This document shows, one piece after another, positions 24,661 to 33,997 of a stretch of DNA of 48,290 nt. The DNA comes from Formosa algae (lineage in GTDB: Bacteria; Bacteroidota; Bacteroidia; Flavobacteriales; Flavobacteriaceae), in assembly GCF_001439665.1 (NCBI RefSeq), contig NZ_LMAK01000035.1:1-48290 (forward strand). The letters run 5' to 3'. The notes beneath the pieces were generated by a model, which saw only the letters and a list, made by a program, of their open reading frames with translations, was not told the DNA's origin and did not search any database. Within the stretch, counting starts at the first letter, position 1. Every line of letters starts with the position of its first letter. The position numbers and the translations under genes were made by a program.

Positions 24661-25842
24661 ATGAGTCAAGAAGTCAGTAAGCGATATGCGCAACGAGGAG
24701 TTTCAGCTTCAAAATCAGATGTTCATAACGCCATAAAAAATATTGATAAAGGATTGTTTCCTAAGGCATTCTGTAAAATAGTGCCAGATTATTTGTCTCA
24801 AGACGATGCATACTGTTTAATTATGCATGCCGATGGTGCGGGTACTAAAAGTGCTTTGGCTTATATGTATTGGAAAGAAACTGGTGATGTTTCGGTTTGG
24901 AAAGGTATCGCTCAAGATGCATTAATAATGAACATAGACGATTTATTATGTGTAGGTGCTACAGATAATATTATGTTGTCTTCGACTATAGGACGTAATA
25001 AAAACCTAATTACTGGCGAAGTGCTTTCTGCGATTATTAATGGAACTGAAGAGTTAATTGCAGATTTAAAGTCTTTTGGAGTGACAATTCATTCTACGGG
25101 AGGAGAAACTGCAGATGTTGGTGATTTAGTAAGAACGATTATTGTAGACTCTACAGTAACAGCAAGAATGAAGCGTGAAGATGTAATTGATAATGCTAAT
25201 ATTAAAGCAGGAGATGTTATTGTTGGTTTAGAGTCTTTTGGTCAGGCTACTTACGAAAAGGAATATAATGGCGGTATGGGAAGTAATGGATTAACATCTG
25301 CAAGACACGATGTGTTTCATAATTATCTAGCTGAAAAATTTCCAGAAAGTTTTGATGCTGCTGTGCCAAGCGATTTGGTGTATTCTGGACAAATGAAACT
25401 TACAGATGTGGTTGAAGGTGCACCGTTAGATGCTGGTAAGTTAGTATTGTCTCCAACAAGAACTTATGCGCCAATAATAAAAGCAATTTTATCTAAGTAT
25501 AATAAAACAGATATTCATGGTATGGTGCACTGCTCTGGTGGAGCGCAGACTAAGATTTTACATTTTGTAGATCAATTTCATATCATTAAAGATAATTTAT
25601 TTCCAATTCCACCGTTATTTAAACTGATCCAAGAACAGTCTAAGACCGAATGGAAGGAAATGTATCAAGTCTTTAACTGTGGTCATCGCATGGAACTTTA
25701 TGTGTCTCCAGAAGTTGCAGAAGATATTATTGCAATTTCTAAGTCCTTTAATGTCGATGCGAAAATAATTGGTAGAGTGGAACCATCAGAAACAAAACGA
25801 TTATCTATTAAAAGTGAATTTGGTGAGTTTGAATATGAATAA
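24661..25842 (+). CDS. purM: Phosphoribosylformylglycinamidine cyclo-ligase (AIR synthetase)
   Basis: 393 residues from ATG 24661; an in-frame ATG at 24556 would start inside the preceding terminator. It catalyses the ATP-dependent ring closure that forms aminoimidazole ribonucleotide in de novo purine synthesis. RYAQRGVSASKSDVH at the start, HADGAGTKSALAYMYWKETGD (the ATP/substrate loop region) and STGGETADVGDLVRT identify the PurM family. It is about 45 residues longer than the E. coli enzyme, as is usual for the Bacteroidota form. The DUF3078 gene follows after 35 bp and may be co-transcribed. Confidence 0.92.
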   Translation: MSQEVSKRYAQRGVSASKSDVHNAIKNIDKGLFPKAFCKIVPDYLSQDDAYCLIMHADGAGTKSALAYMYWKETGDVSVWKGIAQDALIMNIDDLLCVGATDNIMLSSTIGRNKNLITGEVLSAIINGTEELIADLKSFGVTIHSTGGETADVGDLVRTIIVDSTVTARMKREDVIDNANIKAGDVIVGLESFGQATYEKEYNGGMGSNGLTSARHDVFHNYLAEKFPESFDAAVPSDLVYSGQMKLTDVVEGAPLDAGKLVLSPTRTYAPIIKAILSKYNKTDIHGMVHCSGGAQTKILHFVDQFHIIKDNLFPIPPLFKLIQEQSKTEWKEMYQVFNCGHRMELYVSPEVAEDIIAISKSFNVDAKIIGRVEPSETKRLSIKSEFGEFEYE

Positions 25843-25877
25843 CTAATTGCGTTTAGGTAACTATCGTGTGTATTACT

Positions 25878-26843
25878 ATGAGATATAATATTTTTTTTCT
25901 TTTTGCTTTCATTGCCCAATTTTCAATTGCGCAACCTGACTCTTTGTATATTCAGAAAAAACGTATTGTTGAAACACCAACGCCTAAATGGGTAAATACC
26001 AATAAAGGAACCTTAGATTTAAACGAGGTTGCTTTTGTAAATTGGAGCTCTGGGGGTAGTAATTCTATTTCGGCTATCGTTAGTGGTAAGTCTTCTTTAG
26101 AATATTCTTATGAAGATTTTGTATGGACTAGTGCTTTAAACGCGAGTTACGGTATTAACCAGCAAGAAAGTGAAGTATTAAAAAAGACAAACGATTTATT
26201 AGAAATCAGTTCCTCTGTGGGATATAAACGTTCTGGATCATCTAAATGGTATTATTCAGGACGATTAACGTTTTCAACACAATTTGCGAATGGTTATTCG
26301 TATCCGGACACTTCTAATCCCATTTCAAAATTTATGGCACCAGGATATTTGTTTTTTGGGGGCGGAATGGAATATGGTAAAGACATAAAAAAATTATCTA
26401 TATACTTATCTCCGTTAACATTTAAATCTACTTACGTTTTAGATGATGATTTAGCCAATGCAGGATCGTTTGGTGTAGATCCAGCAGAGTACGACGACGA
26501 TGGTAATATTGTTGTTCCAGGTGAAAAGGTAAGACAAGAGCTTGGAATATTAATAACAAATTACTATGAGGTAGATGTCGCTAAAAATGTATTGTTAAAA
26601 AGTACTGCCAATTTCTATACAGATTATTTAAATAGTTTTGGTAATATTGATGTGAACTGGGAGTTGTTAATAGATTTTAAAGTTAATAACTTTATTAATG
26701 CTTCTTTTGGCTCTTTGCTTAAATATGACAATGATGTTAAGACGCTAGTGGTTATCGATGAAGATGCCGAAGAGTACGGAGAATCTGGTGCTAAAGTGCA
26801 GTGGAAACAGCTTTTAGGTATTGGTTTTGTTGTCGATTTTTAA
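25878..26843 (+). CDS. DUF3078 outer-membrane-type protein
   Basis: 321 residues from ATG 25878; a GTG at 25866 would only add 4 residues before the signal peptide. The Sec signal ends near SIAQ (about 18). The mature protein is beta-rich, with alternating aromatic residues (YSYEDFVWTSALNASYGINQ, WYYSGRLTFSTQFANGY) and an early NWSSGGSNSIS motif characteristic of the DUF3078 family. It ends with aromatic Phe (VVDF), consistent with BAM-inserted beta-barrels. Function is unknown. Confidence 0.8.
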   Translation: MRYNIFFLFAFIAQFSIAQPDSLYIQKKRIVETPTPKWVNTNKGTLDLNEVAFVNWSSGGSNSISAIVSGKSSLEYSYEDFVWTSALNASYGINQQESEVLKKTNDLLEISSSVGYKRSGSSKWYYSGRLTFSTQFANGYSYPDTSNPISKFMAPGYLFFGGGMEYGKDIKKLSIYLSPLTFKSTYVLDDDLANAGSFGVDPAEYDDDGNIVVPGEKVRQELGILITNYYEVDVAKNVLLKSTANFYTDYLNSFGNIDVNWELLIDFKVNNFINASFGSLLKYDNDVKTLVVIDEDAEEYGESGAKVQWKQLLGIGFVVDF

Positions 26844-26984
26844 ATTTTGATTAAAAAAATAAATTAAATTATTTGTTAACTATTTAATGTTGATAAATTG
26901 ATAAATCATTGAAAACAAGAATTTTACGTATTTTTAATGAAAACTTTGAAATAATTTTAATGTAGATTATTTCAAATTCTTACC

Positions 26985-26992
26985 TATATTTG
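26985..26992 (+). promoter_or_regulatory. -7 box of the class II RNR gene
   Basis: TATATTTG, an exact -7 match, ends 45 bp before the start codon at 27038. No cobalamin-riboswitch-like structure is recognisable in the roughly 190-bp leader region. Confidence 0.5.
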
Positions 26993-27037
26993 TAGTCTGA
27001 AAATTATTCTAGTAACAACCTTTAATTTATCAAGACA

Positions 27038-29596
27038 ATGAATGTAGATTCCTTACCTATTCCTCAAAAAACCTATACACAAGACGAAGCATTTGAAGCT
27101 TCATTAAAATACTTTAAAGGCGACGACCTTGCTGCAAGAGTTTGGTTAAACAAATATGCGCTTAAAGATTCTGACGGAAATATTTACGAGTTAACACCTA
27201 ACGATATGCACCGCAGAATAGCAAAAGAAATTGCTAGAATAGAAGTGCGTTACCCTAATCCATTGTCTGAAGATGAAATTTTTGATTTAATTAAAGATTT
27301 TAAATATATAGTCCCTCAAGGAAGTCCAATGGCAGGAATTGGTAATCCGTTTCAAATTGCATCACTTTCTAACTGTTTTGTAATTGGAAATAGTGGCGAT
27401 TCAGATTCTTATGGAGGTATCATGAAAATAGACCAAGAGCAAGTACAATTAATGAAACGTCGTGGAGGTGTAGGTCACGATTTATCTCACATTCGTCCAA
27501 AAGGCTCTCCGGTAAAAAATTCAGCATTAACATCTACTGGAATTGTACCATTCATGGAGCGTTATTCTAATTCTACTAGAGAAGTGGCTCAAGATGGTAG
27601 ACGAGGGGCATTAATGTTATCGGTTTCTGTAAATCATCCAGATTCAGAAGATTTTATAGATGCTAAATTAGAGCAAGGTAAAGTAACCGGTGCTAATGTA
27701 TCTGTACGTATTGATGATGAGTTTATGAAAGCTGTGAAATTAAACAGTGAGTACACTCAGAAATATCCAATTTTCAGCAAGCAGCCAAAGTTTACTAGAA
27801 CAATTCAGGCAAATGGTATTTGGAAAAAAATTGTACATAATGCATGGAAATCAGCAGAACCAGGAATTTTATTTTGGGATACTATAATTAATGAGTCTGT
27901 TCCAGATTGTTATTCAGATTTCGGATACAAAACGGTTTCTACAAACCCATGTGGAGAAATTCCATTATGCCCATACGATTCTTGTCGTTTGTTAGCTATT
28001 AACTTATTCTCTTATGTAGATTCACCATTTACTAAAGAGGCATCTTTTAATTTCGGTAAATTTAGTAAGCATATTGCCGTAGCACAGCGCATTATGGATG
28101 ATATTATTGATTTAGAATTAGAAAAAATCGATGGTATTTTAGCTAAAATTGATGCCGATCCAGAATTAGATGTTGTTAAAGCAACAGAAAGACAACTTTG
28201 GCAAAATATTAAAAATAAAGCAGAAGAAGGACGTAGAACAGGTATTGGTATTACTGCAGAAGGCGATATGTTAGCAGCTTTAGGTATTCAATACGGTAGT
28301 GAAGAAGGAAATGCGTTCTCTGTAGAAGTACATAAAAAATTAGCAATAGAAGCTTATAGAGCTTCTGTATATACAGCGAAAGATCGTGGAGCATTTGGTG
28401 TTTACGATTCTGAGTTAGAAAAAAACAATCCGTTTATTAATCGTTTAAAAGAAGCAGATAGTAAGTTGTATTACGATATGCTAGAATACGGACGTCGTAA
28501 TATTGCTTTATTAACTATTGCGCCAACAGGAACAACAAGTTTAATGACGCAAACAAGTTCTGGGATAGAGCCTGTATTTATGCCAGTTTACAAACGTAGA
28601 CGTAAAGTTAACCCGAACGATAAAAATGTTCGTATAGATTTTGTAGATGAAGTTGGAGATTCTTGGGAAGAATATGTGGTATTCCACCACCGTTTTAAAG
28701 AATGGATGAATGTGAATGGATTCGATTTATCTAAAAATTATTCTCAAGACGAAATAAACGAGTTAATTGCAAAGTCGCCTTACCATAAAGCGACGTCTAA
28801 CGATGTAGATTGGTTAAGTAAAGTGTCTATGCAAGGTGCTGTACAAAAATGGGTAGACCATTCTATTAGTGTTACCATTAACTTGCCAAATGATGCTACA
28901 GAAGAATTAGTAGGGCAGTTATATTTAAAAGCTTGGGAAGTTGGTTGTAAAGGAGTAACGGTTTATCGTGATGGTTCACGTTCTGGAGTTTTAATTTCTA
29001 ACGACGAAAAGAAAGAAGAAGAAGCTACTACAGATGTATTAACAACATTCCCAACTAAACGTCCGCAAGTGCTTGAAGCAGATGTTGTACGTTTCCAAAA
29101 TAATAAAGAAAAATGGATTGCTTTTATTGGTAAAATAGATGGTAAGCCTTACGAAGTCTTTACAGGATTAACAGATGATGAAGATGGAATGATCATTCCG
29201 CGTTGGGTAAACGAAGGTCTAATCATTAAGAATAGAAATGAAGATGGTACGCGTCGTTACGACTTTCAATATCATAACAAAAGAGGTTATAAAACCACTA
29301 TCGAAGGATTGTCTCATAAATTCAATCCAGAATTCTGGAATTATGCAAAATTAATTTCAAGTACACTGCGTCATGGAATGCCTATAGATAAGATTGTAGA
29401 CTTAATTAATAGTTTACAATTAGATAGTGAATCTATAAACACTTGGAAAAATGGTGTAGTTAGAGCCTTAAAACGATTTGTTGCCGATGGAACACAAGCA
29501 AAAGGACAGACGTGTAGTAATTGTAATTCAGAAAATTTAATTTACCAAGAAGGTTGCTTAACCTGTAAAGATTGTGGCTCTTCAAAATGTGGTTAA
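27038..29596 (+). CDS. nrdJ: Adenosylcobalamin-dependent (class II) ribonucleotide reductase
   Basis: 852 residues. It reduces ribonucleotides to deoxyribonucleotides using B12 to create the thiyl radical, without oxygen dependence. Landmarks are Cys113 in LSNCFVIG (first redox Cys), the active-site stretch NPCGEIPLCPYDSC with Cys305, MKRRGGVGHDLSHIRP, and the substrate-phosphate loop APTGTTSLMTQTSSGIEP. The C-terminus carries a Cys-rich tail (CSNCNSEN, CLTCKDCGSSKCG) that shuttles electrons or binds zinc. No NrdB-type partner is adjacent, fitting class II. It is followed by a strong terminator, so it is monocistronic. Confidence 0.93.
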   Translation: MNVDSLPIPQKTYTQDEAFEASLKYFKGDDLAARVWLNKYALKDSDGNIYELTPNDMHRRIAKEIARIEVRYPNPLSEDEIFDLIKDFKYIVPQGSPMAGIGNPFQIASLSNCFVIGNSGDSDSYGGIMKIDQEQVQLMKRRGGVGHDLSHIRPKGSPVKNSALTSTGIVPFMERYSNSTREVAQDGRRGALMLSVSVNHPDSEDFIDAKLEQGKVTGANVSVRIDDEFMKAVKLNSEYTQKYPIFSKQPKFTRTIQANGIWKKIVHNAWKSAEPGILFWDTIINESVPDCYSDFGYKTVSTNPCGEIPLCPYDSCRLLAINLFSYVDSPFTKEASFNFGKFSKHIAVAQRIMDDIIDLELEKIDGILAKIDADPELDVVKATERQLWQNIKNKAEEGRRTGIGITAEGDMLAALGIQYGSEEGNAFSVEVHKKLAIEAYRASVYTAKDRGAFGVYDSELEKNNPFINRLKEADSKLYYDMLEYGRRNIALLTIAPTGTTSLMTQTSSGIEPVFMPVYKRRRKVNPNDKNVRIDFVDEVGDSWEEYVVFHHRFKEWMNVNGFDLSKNYSQDEINELIAKSPYHKATSNDVDWLSKVSMQGAVQKWVDHSISVTINLPNDATEELVGQLYLKAWEVGCKGVTVYRDGSRSGVLISNDEKKEEEATTDVLTTFPTKRPQVLEADVVRFQNNKEKWIAFIGKIDGKPYEVFTGLTDDEDGMIIPRWVNEGLIIKNRNEDGTRRYDFQYHNKRGYKTTIEGLSHKFNPEFWNYAKLISSTLRHGMPIDKIVDLINSLQLDSESINTWKNGVVRALKRFVADGTQAKGQTCSNCNSENLIYQEGCLTCKDCGSSKCG

Positions 29597-29620
29597 TTTA
29601 CTTTCAAAATATATGATTTT

Positions 29621-29656
29621 AAAAAAAAAGCGAAGGTTATCTTTCGCTTTTTTTTT
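29621..29656 (+). terminator. Terminator after nrdJ
   Basis: AGCGAA (29629-29634) with TTCGCT (29643-29648), extended by A and T tracts on both sides, forms a strong hairpin with a long T run; the A tract makes it potentially bidirectional. Confidence 0.9.
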
Positions 29657-29724
29657 AATTAAAATAAGCCTAAAAAGATTAATTTAAAAGTAGTTTCATT
29701 ACTTTAGATATTCTAAAAGCAAAT

Positions 29725-30435
29725 ATGCTCTCTAAAAAAATAAGCATAGCCATACTAACAACTGTCTTGATTTTAATAAATATTTTTTTTATTAAATATC
29801 TTACTATGGACTATATTGAACCTTTAAGAGTAATTAATACTTTTTTATATCTTGTTGTATTTGTGCTGTTTAAAGGCTATCGAAAAAAGAAATTAGCCAT
29901 CGCCATGCTATTGTTTTTTGTGTCAGATTTTTGTGTCATGAATTACAATCAGCTTCTATACAATAATCTAACGTCTATTATAAGGACCTTGGGCTATTTC
30001 TTTATTGCATTGCATTTGGTACCAAAATTCAAGCTAGAAATGGAAAGTAAAAAAGCATTATTAGCTTACTCTATTGTAATAATATTTTGTGCAGTAATGT
30101 TTTACGAACTTATAGATCTCATGTCTTTAACCTTACAAGATGTATTCCATAAATACTTATATTTCTCTTATGCCTTAGTATTACTTATCTTACTTATTAT
30201 AGTAGGTAATTATAATTTTAGGTATAACTCCATACAGTCTACTACTAGTATGTATTTTATATTTTCATTAATCATCTCAGATTTATTTGCATTCATTACA
30301 TATTATCTGGATATGGATGCCTTTTATTATCCAACACGTATTTTCTACATTATTGGTTTAGCTACATTAACAGCTTATGCTGTACTGCCTTTTAGACAAG
30401 AAGTTTTGTTTAAAGATGAAACATTAGCTAATTAA
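29725..30435 (+). CDS. Polytopic membrane protein (possibly YhhN-like)
   Basis: 236 residues with about seven to eight predicted helices and short loops. Asp residues inside hydrophobic stretches (LLFFVSDFCVM, LIISDLFAFITYYL) recall the YhhN/TMEM86 lysoplasmalogenase family, and length and topology fit, but the match is by eye only. Family members hydrolyse the vinyl ether of lysoplasmalogens; whether this protein does is not shown. It stands between the nrdJ terminator and prfA and has no obvious operon partner. Confidence 0.5.
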   Translation: MLSKKISIAILTTVLILINIFFIKYLTMDYIEPLRVINTFLYLVVFVLFKGYRKKKLAIAMLLFFVSDFCVMNYNQLLYNNLTSIIRTLGYFFIALHLVPKFKLEMESKKALLAYSIVIIFCAVMFYELIDLMSLTLQDVFHKYLYFSYALVLLILLIIVGNYNFRYNSIQSTTSMYFIFSLIISDLFAFITYYLDMDAFYYPTRIFYIIGLATLTAYAVLPFRQEVLFKDETLAN

Positions 30436-30508
30436 ACCCACTTTCATCTCTTTTTTACACTATTAAATTATGTATTTGATATTGATATGGAGTATTCATA
30501 ATTTTACG

Positions 30509-30516
30509 TATTTTTG
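30509..30516 (+). promoter_or_regulatory. -7 box of prfA
   Basis: TATTTTTG matches the TAnnTTTG element and ends 21 bp before the prfA start. Confidence 0.5.
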
Positions 30517-30537
30517 CACCACAATTTAATAAGGTAG

Positions 30538-31614
30538 ATGTTAGACAAGTTACAAATAGTAAAACAACGTTTTGATGAGGTTAGTGATTTAATCATTCAA
30601 CCAGATATTATTACAGATCAAAAACGTTACGTACAATTAAATAAAGAATACAAAGATCTTAAAGCTCTTGTCGATAAGCGTGAAGAGTATATAGAACTTA
30701 CTGAAAATATAAAAGAAGCTGACGAAATTATTGCAGATGGAAGTGATGCCGAAATGGTAGACATGGCCAAAATGCAATTAGATGAAGCTAAAACACGCAT
30801 ACCAGAACTGGAAGAGGAAATTAAAGTGATGTTAATTCCTAAAGATCCAGAAGATACTAAAAATGCTGTAGTTGAATTACGTGCGGGTACAGGTGGAGAT
30901 GAAGCTAGTATTTTTGCAGGTGATTTGTTTAGAATGTACAGCAAATATTGTGAAGGTAGAGGATGGAAAGTAGATACTGTAGATTATAGCGAAGGAACCA
31001 ATGGCGGATTTAAAGAAATTCAGTTTGAAGTTTCCGGAGAAGATGTTTACGGTACATTAAAGTTTGAGGCCGGAGTTCACCGTGTACAACGTGTGCCACA
31101 AACAGAAACACAAGGGCGTGTGCATACTAGTGCTGCTACAGTAATGGTATTTCCTGAAGCTGAAGAATTTGATGTTGAAATCAACCCGAAAGAAGTAAGA
31201 GTAGATTTTTTCTGTTCATCAGGACCAGGAGGACAATCGGTAAACACAACCTATTCGGCTGTACGTTTAACGCATATTCCAACAGGTTTAGTGGCGCAAT
31301 GTCAAGATCAGAAATCACAACATAAAAATAAAGAAAAGGCATTTAAAGTGTTACGTTCCCGTTTATACGAAATGGAATTGGCGAAGAAAAATGAAGCCGA
31401 TGCTGCAAAACGAGGATCTATGGTAACTTCTGGAGATAGAAGTGCCAAAATTAGAACTTACAACTATTCTCAAGGTCGTGTAACCGATCACAGAATTGGG
31501 TTAACACTTTATGATCTATCTAATATAGTAAATGGTGATATTCAGAAAATAATAGATGAGTTACAATTAGCAGAAAATACTGAAAAGTTAAAAGCTAATG
31601 ACGATGTCATTTAA
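30538..31614 (+). CDS. prfA: Peptide chain release factor 1
   Basis: 358 residues, normal RF1 length. It recognises UAA and UAG on the ribosome and triggers peptide release. GGQ (231-233) within [17 protein letters not shown] is the catalytic motif; the N-terminal helical domain and [19 protein letters not shown] precede it. Use of RF1 fits the stop codons of the window (TAA and TAG only). An intrinsic terminator follows after 7 bp. Confidence 0.96.
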   Translation: MLDKLQIVKQRFDEVSDLIIQPDIITDQKRYVQLNKEYKDLKALVDKREEYIELTENIKEADEIIADGSDAEMVDMAKMQLDEAKTRIPELEEEIKVMLIPKDPEDTKNAVVELRAGTGGDEASIFAGDLFRMYSKYCEGRGWKVDTVDYSEGTNGGFKEIQFEVSGEDVYGTLKFEAGVHRVQRVPQTETQGRVHTSAATVMVFPEAEEFDVEINPKEVRVDFFCSSGPGGQSVNTTYSAVRLTHIPTGLVAQCQDQKSQHKNKEKAFKVLRSRLYEMELAKKNEADAAKRGSMVTSGDRSAKIRTYNYSQGRVTDHRIGLTLYDLSNIVNGDIQKIIDELQLAENTEKLKANDDVI

Positions 31615-31621
31615 AAATAAT

Positions 31622-31645
31622 TAGCCTCGTTTAGAGGCTTTTTTA
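31622..31645 (+). terminator. Terminator after prfA
   Basis: AGCCTC (31623-31628) pairs with GAGGCT (31634-31639), loop GTTTA, followed by a T tract. Confidence 0.85.
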
Positions 31646-31691
31646 TTGTACATTTTTAAAGTTAAGTTTAAATCTACAAAAGTAAATTACA

Positions 31692-32510
31692 GTGACTACC
31701 GAACAATTAATTGAGCAGATTAAAATAAAAAAATCATTCTTAGCAATTGGCCTTGATGTCGATTTAAGTAAAATTCCACCACATTTATTAGATACAGAAG
31801 ATCCAATTTTCGAGTTTAATAAAGCCATTATAGATGCAACGCATCACTTATGTGTAGCCTACAAACCAAACACCGCTTTTTATGAGGCTTATGGTTTAAA
31901 AGGATGGAAGGCTTTAGAAAAAACCATTAATTATTTAAATGAAAATTATCCGGAAATCTTTACAATTGCCGATGCAAAACGTGGAGATATTGGGAATACA
32001 AGCACCATGTATGCCAAAGCTTTTTTTGAAGATTTAGCGTTCGATAGTGTCACTGTCGCACCGTATATGGGTAAAGATTCTGTAGAGCCTTTTTTAGCGT
32101 TTAAAGATAAGCATACCATTGTATTAGCCTTAACATCTAATCAAGGTGCTTTCGATTTTCAGACTAAATTAGTAGATGGAAAGGAAGTTTATAAACAAGT
32201 ACTTGAAACTTCTAAAACATGGGAGAATTCAGAAAACCTTATGTATGTTGTAGGTGCAACTAAAGCAGAATACTTAACCGACATCAGAAAAATTATTCCA
32301 GAAAGCTTTTTATTAGTCCCAGGTGTTGGGGCTCAAGGCGGAAGTTTACAAGAGGTGTGTAAATATGGTATGACGCAGAATGTTGGCTTATTAATAAATT
32401 CGTCTCGCGGAATTATTTACGCTTCTCAAGGCAAAGATTTTGCCGAAGCTGCTGCTGTAAAAGCAAAAACACTGCAACAAGACATGGCATCTATTTTAAA
32501 CGCACAATAA
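31692..32510 (+). CDS. pyrF: Orotidine 5'-phosphate decarboxylase (type 2)
   Basis: 272 residues, using a GTG start at 31692 that agrees with the usual N-terminus just before AIGLDVD. It decarboxylates OMP to UMP, the last step of de novo pyrimidine synthesis. The catalytic lysine is Lys96 in [21 protein letters not shown] and the phosphate-binding end ([20 protein letters not shown]) mark the longer type 2 subfamily. The next gene starts 4 bp after its stop, so they are probably co-transcribed. Confidence 0.93.
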   Translation: MTTEQLIEQIKIKKSFLAIGLDVDLSKIPPHLLDTEDPIFEFNKAIIDATHHLCVAYKPNTAFYEAYGLKGWKALEKTINYLNENYPEIFTIADAKRGDIGNTSTMYAKAFFEDLAFDSVTVAPYMGKDSVEPFLAFKDKHTIVLALTSNQGAFDFQTKLVDGKEVYKQVLETSKTWENSENLMYVVGATKAEYLTDIRKIIPESFLLVPGVGAQGGSLQEVCKYGMTQNVGLLINSSRGIIYASQGKDFAEAAAVKAKTLQQDMASILNAQ

Positions 32511-32514
32511 ACGG

Positions 32515-33309
32515 GTGTCTATAATTAAAGATCAATTACAGCGTGTTATTAAACTTCAAGGGATACCAAAACGTATTGTATCTCTAGTACCTAGTCAAAC
32601 AGAATTGTTATGCGACTTAGGCTTAGAAGCAGCTATAGTTGGTATTACTAAATTTTGTGTACATCCTAATCATTTGTTAGAATCTAAAACCAGTGTTGGA
32701 GGGACCAAACAAGTGCATTATGACAGAATAAAAGCATTACAACCCGATATTATTTTGTGTAATAAAGAGGAGAATGCAAAAGATATGATGGCGGAGCTTG
32801 AACGCATTGCACCAGTTCACTGTTCGGATATTTATACTTTAAATGATAGTCTGGAGTTAATTGAAATGTATGGAGATATATTCCAAACTATAGAAGCATC
32901 AGAATGCATAATTAAGGACATAAAAAAAAGTAAGGCTGAGTTTGAAGAATTTATAGCTTTAAAATCCTTGAAAACTGTGGCTTACTTTATTTGGAAATCA
33001 CCGTGGATGGTGGCTGCAAACAATACATTTATCAATTACATGCTTACATTAAATAAACTAGATAATGTGTATTTACATACATCTCGTTATCCAGAAATTA
33101 ATGTAGATGCTATTGAAAATACTCCCGATTTCGTGTTTCTATCTAGCGAACCTTACCCATTCAATCAAAACCATATAAACGAAGTACAATCCTATTTCCC
33201 AAAATCAAAAATAATTTTGGTTGATGGAGAAATGTTTTCTTGGTATGGATCAAGATTGATACAGGCTTTCAATTATTTTAAAGACCTGAATGGAGTTTTG
33301 AATTGTTAG
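32515..33309 (+). CDS. Helical-backbone metal receptor-like (BtuF/TroA-type) protein without signal peptide
   Basis: 264 residues from a GTG start 4 bp after pyrF. KRIVSLVPSQTELLCDLGLEAAIVGITKFC (about 20-49) and the phrase LQPDIILCNKEEN match the BtuF/FepB-like substrate-binding fold, which binds cobalamin, heme or metal chelates. Unlike exported members, it shows no signal peptide or lipobox at this start, so it may be cytosolic. It stops with TAG and overlaps the convergent small gene by 32 bp. No ABC transporter genes are adjacent. The ligand is unknown; B12 is only suggested by the presence of two B12 enzymes in the window. Confidence 0.75.
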   Translation: MSIIKDQLQRVIKLQGIPKRIVSLVPSQTELLCDLGLEAAIVGITKFCVHPNHLLESKTSVGGTKQVHYDRIKALQPDIILCNKEENAKDMMAELERIAPVHCSDIYTLNDSLELIEMYGDIFQTIEASECIIKDIKKSKAEFEEFIALKSLKTVAYFIWKSPWMVAANNTFINYMLTLNKLDNVYLHTSRYPEINVDAIENTPDFVFLSSEPYPFNQNHINEVQSYFPKSKIILVDGEMFSWYGSRLIQAFNYFKDLNGVLNC

Positions 33310-33502
33310 CTTCTACACGTATCATTTGTTTTTTTACTTTAAAAGCTTCAAAATATAAATAATCGCTTAAACTAGAATCTGTTTGCATAACATTATATGC
33401 TTCTTCTATAAAAGATTTATATAAGTTTTGTAATTCTTCAATTTTTAAGAATTTTTTGATATTTGGTTTTACGTGACCTACTTTGCTAAATTGATTTTTC
33501 AT
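33278..33502 (-). CDS. Small Lacal_2735-like protein A
   Basis: 74 residues, no signal peptide. The central part, LYKSFIEEAYNVMQTDSSLSD followed by FEAFKVKKQM, resembles the short helical Lacal_2735-type proteins of Flavobacteriaceae (pattern YxxLxxEAYxxxxTDxxxSD). It is similar to the neighbouring small gene 33581-33781. Its 3' end overlaps the convergent metal-receptor gene by 32 bp. Function unknown; probably a small soluble helical hairpin. Confidence 0.65.
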   Translation of the reverse strand: MKNQFSKVGHVKPNIKKFLKIEELQNLYKSFIEEAYNVMQTDSSLSDYLYFEAFKVKKQMIRVEANNSKLHSGL

Positions 33503-33580
33503 GATATTAGATATTTTTATAGTATAAAGGAAAAATCATGCCAAATATTACCCTGATATAGTTAATAAAATGATAATGTT

Positions 33581-33781
33581 TTATTGTAAGGGCAAGTTGG
33601 GTTCTCCACGCTGTAGGTATTTCAAGCGATTTAATTTGTTTAATATTTTAATGGCTTGAAAATCAGAAATATCACTGATTTCAGAATCTGTTTGTCTAAA
33701 ATTATAAGCTTGTTCTATAAGTTGCTTATAGCGTTTTCTAAGCCTTTGTTGATTTTGTTTTATGGTGTTATATCTGTTCAT
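33581..33781 (-). CDS. Small Lacal_2735-like protein B
   Basis: 66 residues, strongly basic N-terminus (RLRKRYKQ). RYKQLIEQAYNFRQTDSEISD aligns without gaps to the same region of the preceding small protein, including the AYN and QTD residues and the following Phe (DFQAIKIL versus YFEAFKVK). The two therefore look like a local duplication, oriented the same way with a 78-bp gap. Function unknown. Confidence 0.65.
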   Translation of the reverse strand: MNRYNTIKQNQQRLRKRYKQLIEQAYNFRQTDSEISDISDFQAIKILNKLNRLKYLQRGEPNLPLQ

Positions 33782-33854
33782 CTTATTGAGTATTAGTATT
33801 TTAAATATACATTAAAAAAAATGAAAGATGAAAGTGAAATACTATAAAATTTTC

Positions 33855-33890
33855 ATAAAAAAAAGCAACCCTAAAAAGAGTTGCTTAAAT
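33855..33890 (-). terminator. Terminator of the DUF4197 gene
   Basis: AAGCAAC (33863-33869) and GTTGCTT (33880-33886) form a stem; on the minus strand a run of T follows. It lies about 110 bp beyond the DUF4197 stop codon. Confidence 0.75.
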
Positions 33891-33997
33891 TTTTACAAAC
33901 TAACTAAACTTAATATATATGAATATATGCTTAAAAGTATAGTTTATATGGGTATATCGTGTTATTTCGGTGTTAACTGTAAATTATATAATTGTGC

